Of a stretch of DNA of 64,000 nt, positions 1 to 7,426 are shown piece after piece. The stretch covers positions 1 to 64,000 of the forward strand of contig JACRAY010000017.1 in assembly GCA_016213325.1 (NCBI GenBank), read 5' to 3'. The notes under the pieces are model-generated. The model did not search any database, was not told where the DNA came from, and worked only from the letters and a program-made list of their open reading frames with translations. This DNA is from Burkholderiales bacterium (GTDB taxonomy: Bacteria > Pseudomonadota > Gammaproteobacteria > Burkholderiales > Burkholderiaceae_C). Every line of letters begins with the position of its first letter. Position 1 is the first letter of the stretch. The position numbers and the translations under genes are program-made.

Positions 1-256
1 CGGCTCGGCCTGCGGGTTGTAAATCTGTCGAGGCTGCAGGCTTCACTTCATGTTGCGGCCCGCGTGCTTGCTCCCCACCTGAAGTGGGCTCTTGACGCCC
101 CGCTCGGGCACAGAGGTCTCCCTCCAATACCTGGGGCCTGCTACCCGGCGCACCGACGCCTACCGGGTCGGGACTCTCACCCGTTGGAGTGGCGCAGCAA
201 ACCAAGCTCGGCCCTCCCCCTTCGGGGCTCAGTCCTTGCTCAGCGTCACGACGCAC
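1..256 (-). mobile_element. probable group II intron, 5' part (domain I), cut by the window edge
   Basis: No convincing protein is encoded here, but the minus strand reads as a highly folded RNA. It begins at 256 with GTGCGTC, the usual 5' consensus of group II introns (GUGYG). Many small stems follow, for example a GAGG/CCTC stem closed by a GAGA (GNRA) tetraloop, a CCCAC/GTGGG stem and a CCCGG/CCGGG stem, as expected for domain I. The rest of domain I, the reverse transcriptase/maturase and domains V-VI would lie left of position 1 and cannot be seen. The start lies 3 nt after a hairpin at 260-280, as for introns that insert behind terminator-like hairpins. The alternative is another large structured RNA. 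The call rests on pattern recognition without a covariance search. Confidence 0.5.
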
Positions 257-259
257 CAT

Positions 260-280
260 GCGACCGATTCTAAGGGTCGC
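260..280 (-). terminator. hairpin after the DUF2145-like operon; likely intron insertion target
   Basis: A 6-bp perfect stem (gcgacc/ggtcgc on either strand) with a 9-nt loop lies 20 nt after the stop codon of the last gene of the minus-strand operon. No T tract follows; the putative intron starts 3 nt further on. It is either a weak terminator interrupted by the intron or simply the recognised target hairpin. Confidence 0.35.
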
Positions 281-300
281 CATCGCCCGCCCGCCGCGCT

Positions 301-1104
301 TCAGTCGGGCAGCACCTCGAACACCACGGATCCCTGGTCGTATTGCTGGAGGTAGCGCGCGATCGTCTCGAAAGTCGCCGTCACTGGCGGCATCTGCGGC
401 TGGTCCGACAAGGAAATCTCACGGCTGAAGAGCGAGCCCAGCACGAGCTTGAACGGGCCTACCAGCACCGGCTGCGCCGCGAAGTACGCCCGCGTATGGG
501 CCTTGAGCACGCGAATGTCGGACGTCCGGTAGATCGCGGCCTGCACCACGTCCAGCACGAACTCGGTGCAGTTCTGCTTGCCCAGCGTGTAGGGATTGGC
601 GATCGCCGAGTAGGGCCGCTCGTGCAGAGACCGGTAAGCGGGCGTGTCGATCAGCTCGAGCAGTCGCCGCTGCAGCTCGGGCGACGGGATGATCAACCCC
701 GCTTCGAGCTTCTTCACGGCGGCATAGAAGTCAACAGGATAGTCCTGCACGAGCGAACTCGTGTCCGGCTCGTCGTCCGACTGGTAGTCGTTGTACATCG
801 CATACCCGGCCACGCGCCGCCCGTCGGCGGTGAGGATCTCCGAGTACACGGCAAAGCCCGCGTGCGTGTAGCGCATGCCAGGCGGCATCTCCGAAGCCGG
901 CCGCCCGGCGCGCGCGACGATCGCCACTCGCGCGCCGCGCGCTGCCAGTTCGCGTTCCACTTTCTTCGAGAACGCGATGACCTGTGCGGCAGCAATGGCC
1001 GGCGCCGCCTGCTGCGTGGGAGCGCCGCTGAAATCAGCCGCCGCAAGGGGCGGCTGCAGGGCGAATGCGGCCGCCATCACGGCCGCCAGCAAGAGTGTCC
1101 TCAT
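301..1104 (-). CDS. secreted DUF2145-like protein, paralogue 1
   Basis: 267 aa. I recognise the family tentatively as DUF2145: exported proteins of unknown function, common in betaproteobacteria. The N-terminus (MRTLLLAAV..., Ala-rich to about residue 23) is a signal peptide. The conserved core holds YTHAGFAVYS, VQDYPVDF and NCTEFVLDVV; the last, a Cys followed by Glu, recalls papain/NlpC-like folds, but no catalytic role is shown. It matches its upstream neighbour (1121-1921) along its whole length, so the two are a tandem duplication; only 16 nt separate them. The start at 1104 follows a GGGGA ribosome-binding site; in-frame ATGs at 1110 and 1116 are alternatives. Confidence 0.6.
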   Translation of the reverse strand: MRTLLLAAVMAAAFALQPPLAAADFSGAPTQQAAPAIAAAQVIAFSKKVERELAARGARVAIVARAGRPASEMPPGMRYTHAGFAVYSEILTADGRRVAGYAMYNDYQSDDEPDTSSLVQDYPVDFYAAVKKLEAGLIIPSPELQRRLLELIDTPAYRSLHERPYSAIANPYTLGKQNCTEFVLDVVQAAIYRTSDIRVLKAHTRAYFAAQPVLVGPFKLVLGSLFSREISLSDQPQMPPVTATFETIARYLQQYDQGSVVFEVLPD

Positions 1105-1120
1105 GGCCATCCCCATCCCG

Positions 1121-1921
1121 CTAATCCGGCAGCACGTGCAGCACCTTCGTTCCCGGGTCACGTTCCTGAAGGTACCGGGCGATCGTCTCGAATGTGGCCG
1201 TGACGGGCGTGCCGTCCTGGTCCGAGAGCGAAACTTCGGCGCTGAAGAGTGCGCCGGCCACCAGCTTCAGCGGGTTCACGCGCACGGGTTGGGCCCTGAA
1301 GCCGCTGTGCAGCGCCGCCTTGATGGCCGCCGGATCGGAAGTCTCGCCCAGGGCCGACTCGACCACGTCGAGCACGAACTCCGTGCAGTTCTGGCGGCCC
1401 AGGTTGTACGGGTTCGCGATCAGCGAGTAGCGCGAGTCGTGCAGCGCCGCGTACACCGGTGAGGCGATCACACCGAGGATGCGCCGCTGCAGGGCGGGCG
1501 TCGGCACGATCGCGCCGGCTTCCAGCACGGACACACCGGCAAAGAAGTCCACCGGGTAGTCCTGCACCAGCTCGCTCACGTCCGGCTTCCCGTCTTTCTG
1601 GTACAGGTTGTAGATGGCATAACCAGGCACCTTGCGGCCGTCCGTGGTGGTGATCGACGAGTACACCGCAATGCCGACGTGCGTGAACTGCATGCCTGCT
1701 GGCATCTCGGCTAGCGGCCGGCCCATGCGTGCGAGCAGCGCCACGTGCGCGCCTTGGGCGGCCAGCGCGCGCTCCACTTTCTTGGCGAACCCGGCGAGTT
1801 GCTCGGGCGTGAAGTTCAGCCGCGTGCCGGCCGTGCTGCTCGCCGTGCTGAATCCGCTGCCCTGTGCCGCCGGCATCAGCGCGGCCGTTGCCGCTGCGGT
1901 AACGAAGGTGCGGCGCTTCAT
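1121..1921 (-). CDS. secreted DUF2145-like protein, paralogue 2
   Basis: 266 aa. The N-terminus MKRRTFVTAAATAALMPAAQG has a twin-arginine-like RR and a short hydrophobic stretch, so export by Tat or Sec is likely. The mature part repeats the motifs of the downstream paralogue: FTHVGIAVYS, VQDYPVDFF, NPYNLGRQNCTEFVLD and a shared C-terminus TFETIARYLQ...VLPD. The start codon overlaps the stop of the upstream gene by 4 nt (ATGA), so the two are translationally coupled. Function is unknown; a cysteine-peptidase-like fold is possible from the NCTEF motif but unproven. Confidence 0.6.
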   Translation of the reverse strand: MKRRTFVTAAATAALMPAAQGSGFSTASSTAGTRLNFTPEQLAGFAKKVERALAAQGAHVALLARMGRPLAEMPAGMQFTHVGIAVYSSITTTDGRKVPGYAIYNLYQKDGKPDVSELVQDYPVDFFAGVSVLEAGAIVPTPALQRRILGVIASPVYAALHDSRYSLIANPYNLGRQNCTEFVLDVVESALGETSDPAAIKAALHSGFRAQPVRVNPLKLVAGALFSAEVSLSDQDGTPVTATFETIARYLQERDPGTKVLHVLPD

Positions 1922-2316
1922 TCGCGCCTCCCCTGTGCCGGCAGCGGCGGTGGGGCCGCGCGCAAGGCCTGGTCCGGCGGCGTCACCGTGATGGTTTCAT
2001 CGGTGATCTCCAGCGGCGTGCCGATGGGCAGGTTGGCCGCACGCGCCGAGTCCATTGCGGCGGCCGTGCTGGCAGCGCCGGCCGCCGCGGACACCGTGCC
2101 GCTGATGCCCAGCGGAATCGCCAGCACGCCCAGCGTCGCCCGGCCCGATGCTGCGATGGCGTGCGCGGCGCTGGCACTGGCATGGCCGCTCGCCTGGACC
2201 GAATCGCGCACCGCGGCACCCGAAAGCGTCGCGTCCGCCCCTGGTGCGCCGGACGAAGCGGCCGCGAAGGCCGCGAACGCAATGGAACGCAGGATCATGC
2301 TGGAGGAAGGTCGCAT
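1918..2316 (-). CDS. small secreted Ala-rich hypothetical protein
   Basis: 132 aa, family not recognised. The start at 2316 follows GGGAG at good spacing. A signal peptide (about residues 1-27) precedes an Ala/Ser-rich central segment (residues 35-95) and a short basic, Pro-rich tail. It is the first gene of the minus-strand operon with the two DUF2145-like genes and overlaps the next by 4 nt, which suggests a joint envelope role. The second in-frame ATG at 2298 lacks a visible ribosome-binding site. Confidence 0.5.
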   Translation of the reverse strand: MRPSSSMILRSIAFAAFAAASSGAPGADATLSGAAVRDSVQASGHASASAAHAIAASGRATLGVLAIPLGISGTVSAAAGAASTAAAMDSARAANLPIGTPLEITDETITVTPPDQALRAAPPPLPAQGRRE

Positions 2317-2399
2317 GGCGGCTCCCGCAGTGGTGACAATTCCACTCTAGGCACCGGGAATGCCCGCATGCTTGTCGGCCATCAAATTGCAGCGTCGCC

Positions 2400-2405
2400 T
2401 ACAAT
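2400..2405 (+). promoter_or_regulatory. -10 element of ffs
   Basis: TACAAT lies 7 nt before the first paired base of the 4.5S RNA, the correct distance for a transcription start near 2412-2413. No good -35 hexamer is seen at 16-18 bp. Confidence 0.45.
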
Positions 2406-2412
2406 CGCGCCT

Positions 2413-2506
2413 GACGGGCCTCCCCGCATGGGAAAGCGGCCAAACGGGTCAGGTGGGGAACCAAGCAGCCCTAACTGTGGACCCAGTGCCGGGGGTAAGG
2501 CTCGTC
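2413..2506 (+). ncRNA. ffs: 4.5S signal recognition particle RNA
   Basis: The RNA of the signal recognition particle, which binds Ffh and FtsY for co-translational membrane targeting. The diagnostic domain IV hairpin is at 2448-2471: GGTCAGG, a GGAA tetraloop on a TGG/CCA stem, then AAGCAGCC, i.e. the asymmetric and symmetric loops that bind Ffh. The ends pair: GACGGGCC at 2413-2420 with the complementary segment ending CGTC at 2506, followed by CCCC/GGGG pairing further in. About 94 nt, within the usual range for bacterial small SRP RNAs. Exact ends are inferred from the terminal stem. Confidence 0.88.
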
Positions 2507-2699
2507 AACTTCTTCACGCCCCCGCGCCTGCCGGGCACCGACGAACGGCAGCTTTCCTGACAGCATGCGCCGCCGGGCGGGCCGCGCCTACCGGTTGGCC
2601 GCTGACAGTGAACATGAGTACTCTCCGACACCCCTGAACCCAGCAGCCTCCTAGACTGGTCTTCACGTTGCGCCGGGGCGCGACCAAGGAGAGTGTGCC

Positions 2700-3299
2700 A
2701 TGGCTGGTACACACAAAGGGAATGGGAGAAAGTGGCTGCGACTGGCGCTGGCGCCGGTTGCCGGCTTCGCCGTGATCCACGCCGCATCGGCACAGGTACC
2801 CGTTTTCGTTTTCGAGCCCCCGACGCGGCTCGAGGTGGCGGCGACGCCCTCGATGCGGGCCGACGCCATCGACGCGGCCAGCGCTGCGCAGCGTGTCGAC
2901 CTGACGCTGCTGCCGCCCAGGCCATCGGCCGTCGGACTGGCGGTAGGCGTGCGCGGATTCTCGGCTCCCTCGACGATCACGGGTGCGGGGCTCGCACCCA
3001 CCATGCCGCCTGCCGTCGACCTGGGTCTGCATATGCGCCACACGCTCGACAGCAACCATGCGATCGGCCTCACGGCCTGGCGCCGAGTGCCCCAGGCGGG
3101 CGAACTGCCGCTGCTGATGCAGGAGCGCGAGCCCACGTACGGGGCACGCGTCGAGCTGAACCTGAGCCCGCAGCGGGCCGGCAAGTCCAGCTTCGATTCC
3201 GAGCGCGGCTTCATCGGCATGCAGCTGGAGAACGGCGGGCGCATCAGCATTCGCCGCAAGCACGGCGGCCCGATGGTGTACTACCGCGTACGCTTCTGA
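2700..3299 (+). CDS. secreted hypothetical protein
   Basis: 199 aa, family not recognised. A strong AAGGAG ribosome-binding site precedes the ATG. The N-terminus has a basic stretch (KGNGRKWLR) and a hydrophobic segment ending in ASA, a likely signal peptide cut near residue 31. The rest shows alternating hydrophobic residues, and the protein ends in YYRVRF; a C-terminal Phe after an amphipathic strand is typical of outer-membrane proteins, so a small envelope barrel is possible. A long hairpin follows the stop. Confidence 0.55.
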   Translation: MAGTHKGNGRKWLRLALAPVAGFAVIHAASAQVPVFVFEPPTRLEVAATPSMRADAIDAASAAQRVDLTLLPPRPSAVGLAVGVRGFSAPSTITGAGLAPTMPPAVDLGLHMRHTLDSNHAIGLTAWRRVPQAGELPLLMQEREPTYGARVELNLSPQRAGKSSFDSERGFIGMQLENGGRISIRRKHGGPMVYYRVRF

Positions 3300-3316
3300 C
3301 CGGTGGCCCGGCCGAT

Positions 3317-3353
3317 GGCCCGCCGCTATCGCAACGATAGCGCGCAGCGGGCC
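3317..3353 (+). terminator. long GC-rich hairpin between the secreted protein and trxA
   Basis: An inner perfect 8-bp stem (3324-3331 with 3335-3342, 3-nt loop CAA) is extended by an outer GGCCCGC/GCGGGCC stem (3317-3323 with 3347-3353), with a 4-nt bulge on one side. No T tract follows, so termination would be weak. Confidence 0.45.
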
Positions 3354-3444
3354 CCCGCCGGGAACGAGGGTCCTTGCTTTCTGAGACAATGACCGCACCC
3401 TGGTGGCATCGCCCAACGAAACGCATTTTCCCGAGGAATCACCC

Positions 3445-3777
3445 ATGGCCAGCGAACTGATCAAGCACATCTCCGACGCCACCTTCGAGTCCGACGTCCT
3501 GAAATCCGGCAAGCCGGTGCTCGTCGACTACTGGGCCGAATGGTGCGGGCCGTGCAAGATGATCGCGCCCATCCTCGAGGAAGTGTCCGAGACCTACAAG
3601 GACAAGCTGCAGGTCGCCAAGATGAACGTCGACGAGAACCGCGAGATCCCGGCCAAGTTCGGCATCCGCGGCATCCCCACGCTCATGCTGTTCAAGGACG
3701 GCCAGCCGCTGGCGACCAAGGTCGGCGCGATGAGCAAGGCGCAGCTGACCGCTTTCCTGGACCAGCAGTTGGCGTAA
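3445..3777 (+). CDS. trxA: thioredoxin
   Basis: 110 aa cytoplasmic thiol-disulfide reductase that reduces proteins such as ribonucleotide reductase and is re-reduced by thioredoxin reductase. The active site WCGPC is at residues 33-37 with redox cysteines C34 and C37; the cis-proline is in GIRGIPTLM, and the length is standard. The start MASELIKH follows GAGGAA; an in-frame ATG at 3403 would add 14 residues foreign to the family. It stands directly before rho, as in many proteobacteria, but tandem terminators separate the two. Confidence 0.97.
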   Translation: MASELIKHISDATFESDVLKSGKPVLVDYWAEWCGPCKMIAPILEEVSETYKDKLQVAKMNVDENREIPAKFGIRGIPTLMLFKDGQPLATKVGAMSKAQLTAFLDQQLA

Positions 3778-3787
3778 ACGGAGGATA

Positions 3788-3839
3788 ACGGGGTTCCTGC
3801 GGAACCCCGTCCTTGTGTCGGGGCCTGCGGCCCCGTTTT
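3788..3839 (+). terminator. tandem hairpin terminators after trxA
   Basis: Two hairpins follow each other. The first is ACGGGGTTCC/GGAACCCCGT (3788-3810, 3-nt loop), followed by CCTTGT. The second is CGGGGCC/GGCCCCG (3819-3835, 3-nt loop) with TTTT at 3836-3839. The second is a clear Rho-independent terminator. Confidence 0.85.
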
Positions 3840-3845
3840 CCTGCA

Positions 3846-3851
3846 TATAAT
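3846..3851 (+). promoter_or_regulatory. -10 element of rho
   Basis: A perfect TATAAT lies just after the trxA terminator. No clear -35 is visible. It implies a rho leader of roughly 120 nt; rho leaders are autoregulated in other proteobacteria, but no specific attenuator is seen here. Confidence 0.6.
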
Positions 3852-3979
3852 CCCCCCAGATCGCCGGCCCGCCCACCCAAAGCGGGCTCGGTTCGAGTTT
3901 CCGGCCTGCGCGGCAACATCCCGCCGTCGCACCCTCCTCCCCCAAGAACCATCAAGAACTCCGCCACAGGGGTAACTCC

Positions 3980-5245
3980 ATGCATCTGAACGAACTCAAG
4001 GCGCTGCACGTCTCCGAAGTCCTCAAGCAAGCCGAAGAGCTCGAGATCGAGAACACCGGCCGCATGCGCAAGCAGGAGCTGATGTTCGCCATCATCAAGA
4101 AGCGCGCCCGCGCGGGCGAGCAGGTGTTTGCCGACGGCGTGCTCGAGATCCTGCCCGACGGCTTCGGCTTCCTGCGCAGCCCCGACACCAGCTACACGGC
4201 GAGCACCGACGACATCTACATCTCGCCCAGCCAGGTGCGCCGCTTCAACCTGCACACCGGCGACATGGTCGAAGGCGAGGTGCGCACGCCCAAGGACGGC
4301 GAGCGCTACTTCGCGCTGACCAAGCTCGACGCCGTCAACGGCGGCCCGCCCGAGCAGAACAAGCACAAGGTGATGTTCGAGAACCTGACGCCGCTGTTCC
4401 CGCGCGAGCAGATGCGCCTGGAGCGCGACAACTTCAAGGGCGAGGAAAACATCACCAGCCGCATCATCGACATCATCGCGCCCATCGGCAAGGGCCAGCG
4501 CGCCCTGCTGGTGGCGCCGCCCAAGAGCGGCAAGACGGTGATGATGCAGCACATGGCACACGCCATCGCGGCCAACTTCCCCGACAGCTACATGATGGTC
4601 CTGCTGGTGGACGAGCGCCCGGAGGAAGTGACCGACATGCAGCGCTCGGTGAAGGGCGAAGTGATCGCGTCGACCTTCGACGAGCCGGCCGCCCGGCACG
4701 TGCACGTGGCCGAGATGGTGATCGAGCGCGCCAAGCGCCTGGTGGAGCTGAAGAAGGACGTGGTGATCCTGCTCGACTCCATCACCCGGCTGGCGCGCGC
4801 CTACAACAACGTCGTGCCGTCGTCGGGCAAGGTGCTGACCGGCGGTGTGGACGCCAACGCCCTGCAGCGCCCCAAGCGCTTCCTCGGCGCCGCCCGTAAC
4901 GTGGAAGAAGGCGGCTCGCTCACCATCATCGCCACTGCGCTGATCGACACCGGCTCACGCATGGACGAAGTGATCTTCGAGGAGTTCAAGGGCACCGGCA
5001 ACAGCGAAATCCACCTGGACCGCCGCCTCTACGAGAAGCGCGTGTTCCCCTCGATCCAGCTCAACCGCTCGGGCACCCGCCGCGAGGAACTGCTGCTCGC
5101 CCCCGAAATCCTGCAGAAGACCCGCATCCTGCGCCAGTTCATGTACAACATGGACGAGATCGAGGCCATGGAGATGGTGCTGAAGTCCATGAAGGCCACC
5201 AAGAGCAACGTCGAGTTCTTCGACATGATGCGTCGCGGCGGCTGA
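3980..5245 (+). CDS. rho: transcription termination factor Rho
   Basis: 421 aa hexameric RNA-dependent ATPase that terminates transcription. It has the N-terminal helical domain (1-45, [15 protein letters not shown]...), an RNA-binding cold-shock-like domain with the RNP-type motif DGFGFLR (about 60-66), the Walker A APPKSGKT (179-186), Walker B VVILLDS, the Q-loop/R-loop region with GGVDANALQ and a typical C-terminus. It matches the family over its full length. The start is set by alignment to the family. It is followed by rpmE, the common gene order in betaproteobacteria. Confidence 0.98.
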   Translation: MHLNELKALHVSEVLKQAEELEIENTGRMRKQELMFAIIKKRARAGEQVFADGVLEILPDGFGFLRSPDTSYTASTDDIYISPSQVRRFNLHTGDMVEGEVRTPKDGERYFALTKLDAVNGGPPEQNKHKVMFENLTPLFPREQMRLERDNFKGEENITSRIIDIIAPIGKGQRALLVAPPKSGKTVMMQHMAHAIAANFPDSYMMVLLVDERPEEVTDMQRSVKGEVIASTFDEPAARHVHVAEMVIERAKRLVELKKDVVILLDSITRLARAYNNVVPSSGKVLTGGVDANALQRPKRFLGAARNVEEGGSLTIIATALIDTGSRMDEVIFEEFKGTGNSEIHLDRRLYEKRVFPSIQLNRSGTRREELLLAPEILQKTRILRQFMYNMDEIEAMEMVLKSMKATKSNVEFFDMMRRGG

Positions 5246-5269
5246 ACGCTTCACGGTGCGAGAAGACCC

Positions 5270-5289
5270 GGCGGGCATACCTGCCCGCC
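5270..5289 (+). terminator. hairpin after rho
   Basis: A perfect 7-bp stem GGCGGGC/GCCCGCC with a 6-nt loop, 24 nt after the rho stop. There is no T tract, so it may act as an mRNA 3' stabiliser or a weak terminator. Confidence 0.4.
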
Positions 5290-5333
5290 TCGAAGACTGC
5301 GCGGAATATCATGCAGCGTGATCCAAAAAACCT

Positions 5334-5339
5334 TATAAT
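5334..5339 (+). promoter_or_regulatory. -10 element of rpmE
   Basis: A perfect TATAAT about 66 nt before the rpmE start. The -35 at the expected place (ATGCAG, 5311-5316) is poor. Confidence 0.5.
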
Positions 5340-5405
5340 TCAAGGCTTTCCCGCGAAAAGTACACCGGATGTCCCGGTGCGGCTGTCGCAGCTGACGAGG
5401 ACCCC

Positions 5406-5654
5406 ATGAAAGAAGGCATTCACCCCAACTACCGAGACGTCCTGTTCGTGGACCTCTCCAACGGCTTCAAGTTCGTCACGCGTTCGTGCGTGCAGACCAA
5501 GGAAACCGGCAAGACCGACGACGGCCGCGAACTGCCGCTGTTCAAGCTGGACACCTCCAGCGAGTCGCACCCGTTCTACACCGGCACGCAGAAGTCCGTG
5601 GACAACATGGGCGGCCGCGTCGAGAAGTTCCGCAACCGCTTCGGCAAGAAGTAA
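5406..5654 (+). CDS. rpmE: 50S ribosomal protein L31, type B
   Basis: 82 aa ribosomal protein of the large-subunit central protuberance/intersubunit bridge. Sequence features such as [19 protein letters not shown] and [10 protein letters not shown] mark the type B (C-minus) form, which lacks the zinc-binding cysteine pairs of type A. Such paralogues are often induced under zinc limitation by Zur, but I see no clear Zur site. GACGAGG precedes the ATG. It is a single-gene unit ended by a strong terminator. Confidence 0.96.
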   Translation: MKEGIHPNYRDVLFVDLSNGFKFVTRSCVQTKETGKTDDGRELPLFKLDTSSESHPFYTGTQKSVDNMGGRVEKFRNRFGKK

Positions 5655-5674
5655 GCCGCGCAACCGGCCACGGC

Positions 5675-5704
5675 AAAGGGCAGCCCCAGCGGCTGCCCTT
5701 TTTG
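5675..5704 (+). terminator. Rho-independent terminator of rpmE
   Basis: An 11-bp stem (AAAGGGCAGCC at 5675-5685 with GGCTGCCCTTT at 5691-5701) and a 5-nt loop, running into TTTTT. A canonical intrinsic terminator. Confidence 0.92.
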
Positions 5705-5730
5705 TTTGCCTGCAATAAACTCGCCCGGGC

Positions 5731-7422
5731 GTGAACTCACAGCCGACCCCAGCCATCGTGACGCAAGGCGCCGCGCGGCGCCTCCCGCGCTGGGCGCTGC
5801 TCCTGCTGTGCGCGGCCTACGTGCTGCCCGGCTTCGTGGGGCGCGAGCCGTGGAAGAACCAGGACATGACGGCGCTGGGCTACATGTTCGAGATGGCGCA
5901 GGGCACCTCGCCCTGGCTCGCGCCCAGCCTCGTGGGCCAGCCGCCCGAATTCGACGCCCTGCTGCCCTACTGGCTGGGCGCGTGGGCGATGCAGCTGGCG
6001 CCGGCATGGATACCGGCTGACTTCGCGGCGCGCATCCCCTTCATCGCATTGCTCGTGCTCACGCTGCTGGCCACCTGGTACGGCGTCTACCACCTCGCGC
6101 GCAGCCCGCGGGCGCAACCGGTGGCCTTTGCCTTCGGCGGCGAAGCGCGGCCGGCCGATTACGCGCGGGCCATGGCCGACGCCGCACTGCTGGCGCTCAT
6201 CGCCTGCCTGGGGCTCGCCCAACTGTCGCACGAGACCACGCCATCGCTGGTGCAGCTCGGGTTCACGGCCGTCACGTTCTACGGCCTGGCGGCCCTGCCG
6301 TACCGCCGCATGGTGCCGGCGGCCGCCCTGACCACCGGGCTCGCCGGGCTCGCCCTGAGCGGCGCGCCGGCCATGGCGCTGTTGTTCGCAGCCGGGGGCG
6401 TCGCCGTCACCGTGCTCGCGCACCCGGATGACGCCAGCCTGCGCGGCACCAAGTGGAGCTGGGCCGCGCTCATCGTCATAGCGGCGATGCTGGTGGCGGC
6501 CCTGGGGACCTCGCTCGACGCGTGGCGCTGGCGCATCGCCAGCTTCCCGGAGCCGGCCGCCGACCTGCGCAGCGCGCTGCGCCTGACGGTGTGGTTCACC
6601 TGGCCCGCGTGGCCGCTGGCGCTGTGGACCACCTGGCGCTGGCGGCGCCAGCTGACCAGCCGCCACGTGCTGCTGCCGCTGTGGTTTGCCCTGGTGGCGG
6701 TCGCCACGACGTTCGTCACGCGTTCTTCCGACCGTTCGATGCTGCTCGCCCTGCCGGCGCTGGCGGCGCTGGCGGCGTTCGCCCTGCCCACCTTCAAGCG
6801 CAGCGCGGCCGCGCTGATCGACTGGTTCACGCTCCTCTTCTTCAGCGGCGCGGCCATCGTCATCTGGGTCGTGTGGATTTCCATGCACACCGGCTTCCCG
6901 GCCAAGCCCGCGGCCAACGTGGCCAAGCTCGCACCCGGCTTCGAGCCCACCTTCTCGCTGCTGCACCTGCTGGCCGCGCTTGCCGGCACTGCCGCCTGGG
7001 CATGGCTGGTGACGTGGCGTACGGGCCGGAACCGCGAAGCGATCTGGAAGAGCCTGGTGCTGCCGGCAGGCGGCGCCGCGCTGTGCTGGCTGCTGATGAT
7101 GACGCTGTGGCTGCCGGTGCTGGACTACGCGCGCAGCTATGTGCCGGTGGTGCAGGGCGTCACCCGCCTCATGGACAACCGGCCCGGCTGCGTGGAGGTG
7201 CTCGGCCTCAATCGCGGCCAGCTCGCGGCCTTCCGCTACCACGCGCGGCTCGACCTGCGGCAGGCCGGCGGCGACAACGCCTGCCCCTGGCTGCTGATGC
7301 CGCAGGCCCTGCAGCCCGCGCTGCGCATCGCGATGAACGAGCGCCAATGGCAGCACGTGGGCACGGTGCGCCGGCCTGCCGACCGCAACGACAACCTGGC
7401 CCTGTACCGGCGCGCCGGCTAA
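5731..7422 (+). CDS. GT-C type membrane glycosyltransferase (ArnT/GT39-like)
   Basis: 563 aa integral membrane protein with about 10-12 hydrophobic segments. The first extracytoplasmic loop contains REPWKNQD, the acidic-residue position used by GT-C dolichyl- or undecaprenyl-phosphate-sugar transferases such as ArnT and PMT. A soluble C-terminal part (about 470-563) follows the last membrane segment. It probably moves a sugar from a lipid carrier onto lipid A, a protein or a glycan at the periplasmic face; the substrate is unknown. The start is a GTG at 5731 without a clear ribosome-binding site. The MATE gene begins 4 nt after the stop, so the two are co-transcribed. Confidence 0.7.
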   Translation: MNSQPTPAIVTQGAARRLPRWALLLLCAAYVLPGFVGREPWKNQDMTALGYMFEMAQGTSPWLAPSLVGQPPEFDALLPYWLGAWAMQLAPAWIPADFAARIPFIALLVLTLLATWYGVYHLARSPRAQPVAFAFGGEARPADYARAMADAALLALIACLGLAQLSHETTPSLVQLGFTAVTFYGLAALPYRRMVPAAALTTGLAGLALSGAPAMALLFAAGGVAVTVLAHPDDASLRGTKWSWAALIVIAAMLVAALGTSLDAWRWRIASFPEPAADLRSALRLTVWFTWPAWPLALWTTWRWRRQLTSRHVLLPLWFALVAVATTFVTRSSDRSMLLALPALAALAAFALPTFKRSAAALIDWFTLLFFSGAAIVIWVVWISMHTGFPAKPAANVAKLAPGFEPTFSLLHLLAALAGTAAWAWLVTWRTGRNREAIWKSLVLPAGGAALCWLLMMTLWLPVLDYARSYVPVVQGVTRLMDNRPGCVEVLGLNRGQLAAFRYHARLDLRQAGGDNACPWLLMPQALQPALRIAMNERQWQHVGTVRRPADRNDNLALYRRAG

Positions 7423-7426
7423 AGAC

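Noticed and set aside
1..256. 6S RNA, RNase P RNA or a cobalamin/glycine riboswitch
   Set aside because: I looked for the 6S central bubble, the RNase P GAGGAAAGUCC block and riboswitch cores and found none; the GTGCG start and hairpin context fit a group II intron better.
5311..5339. Zur box at the type B L31 promoter
   Set aside because: I saw no palindrome of the Zur type near the -10 element, though type B L31 genes are often Zur targets.
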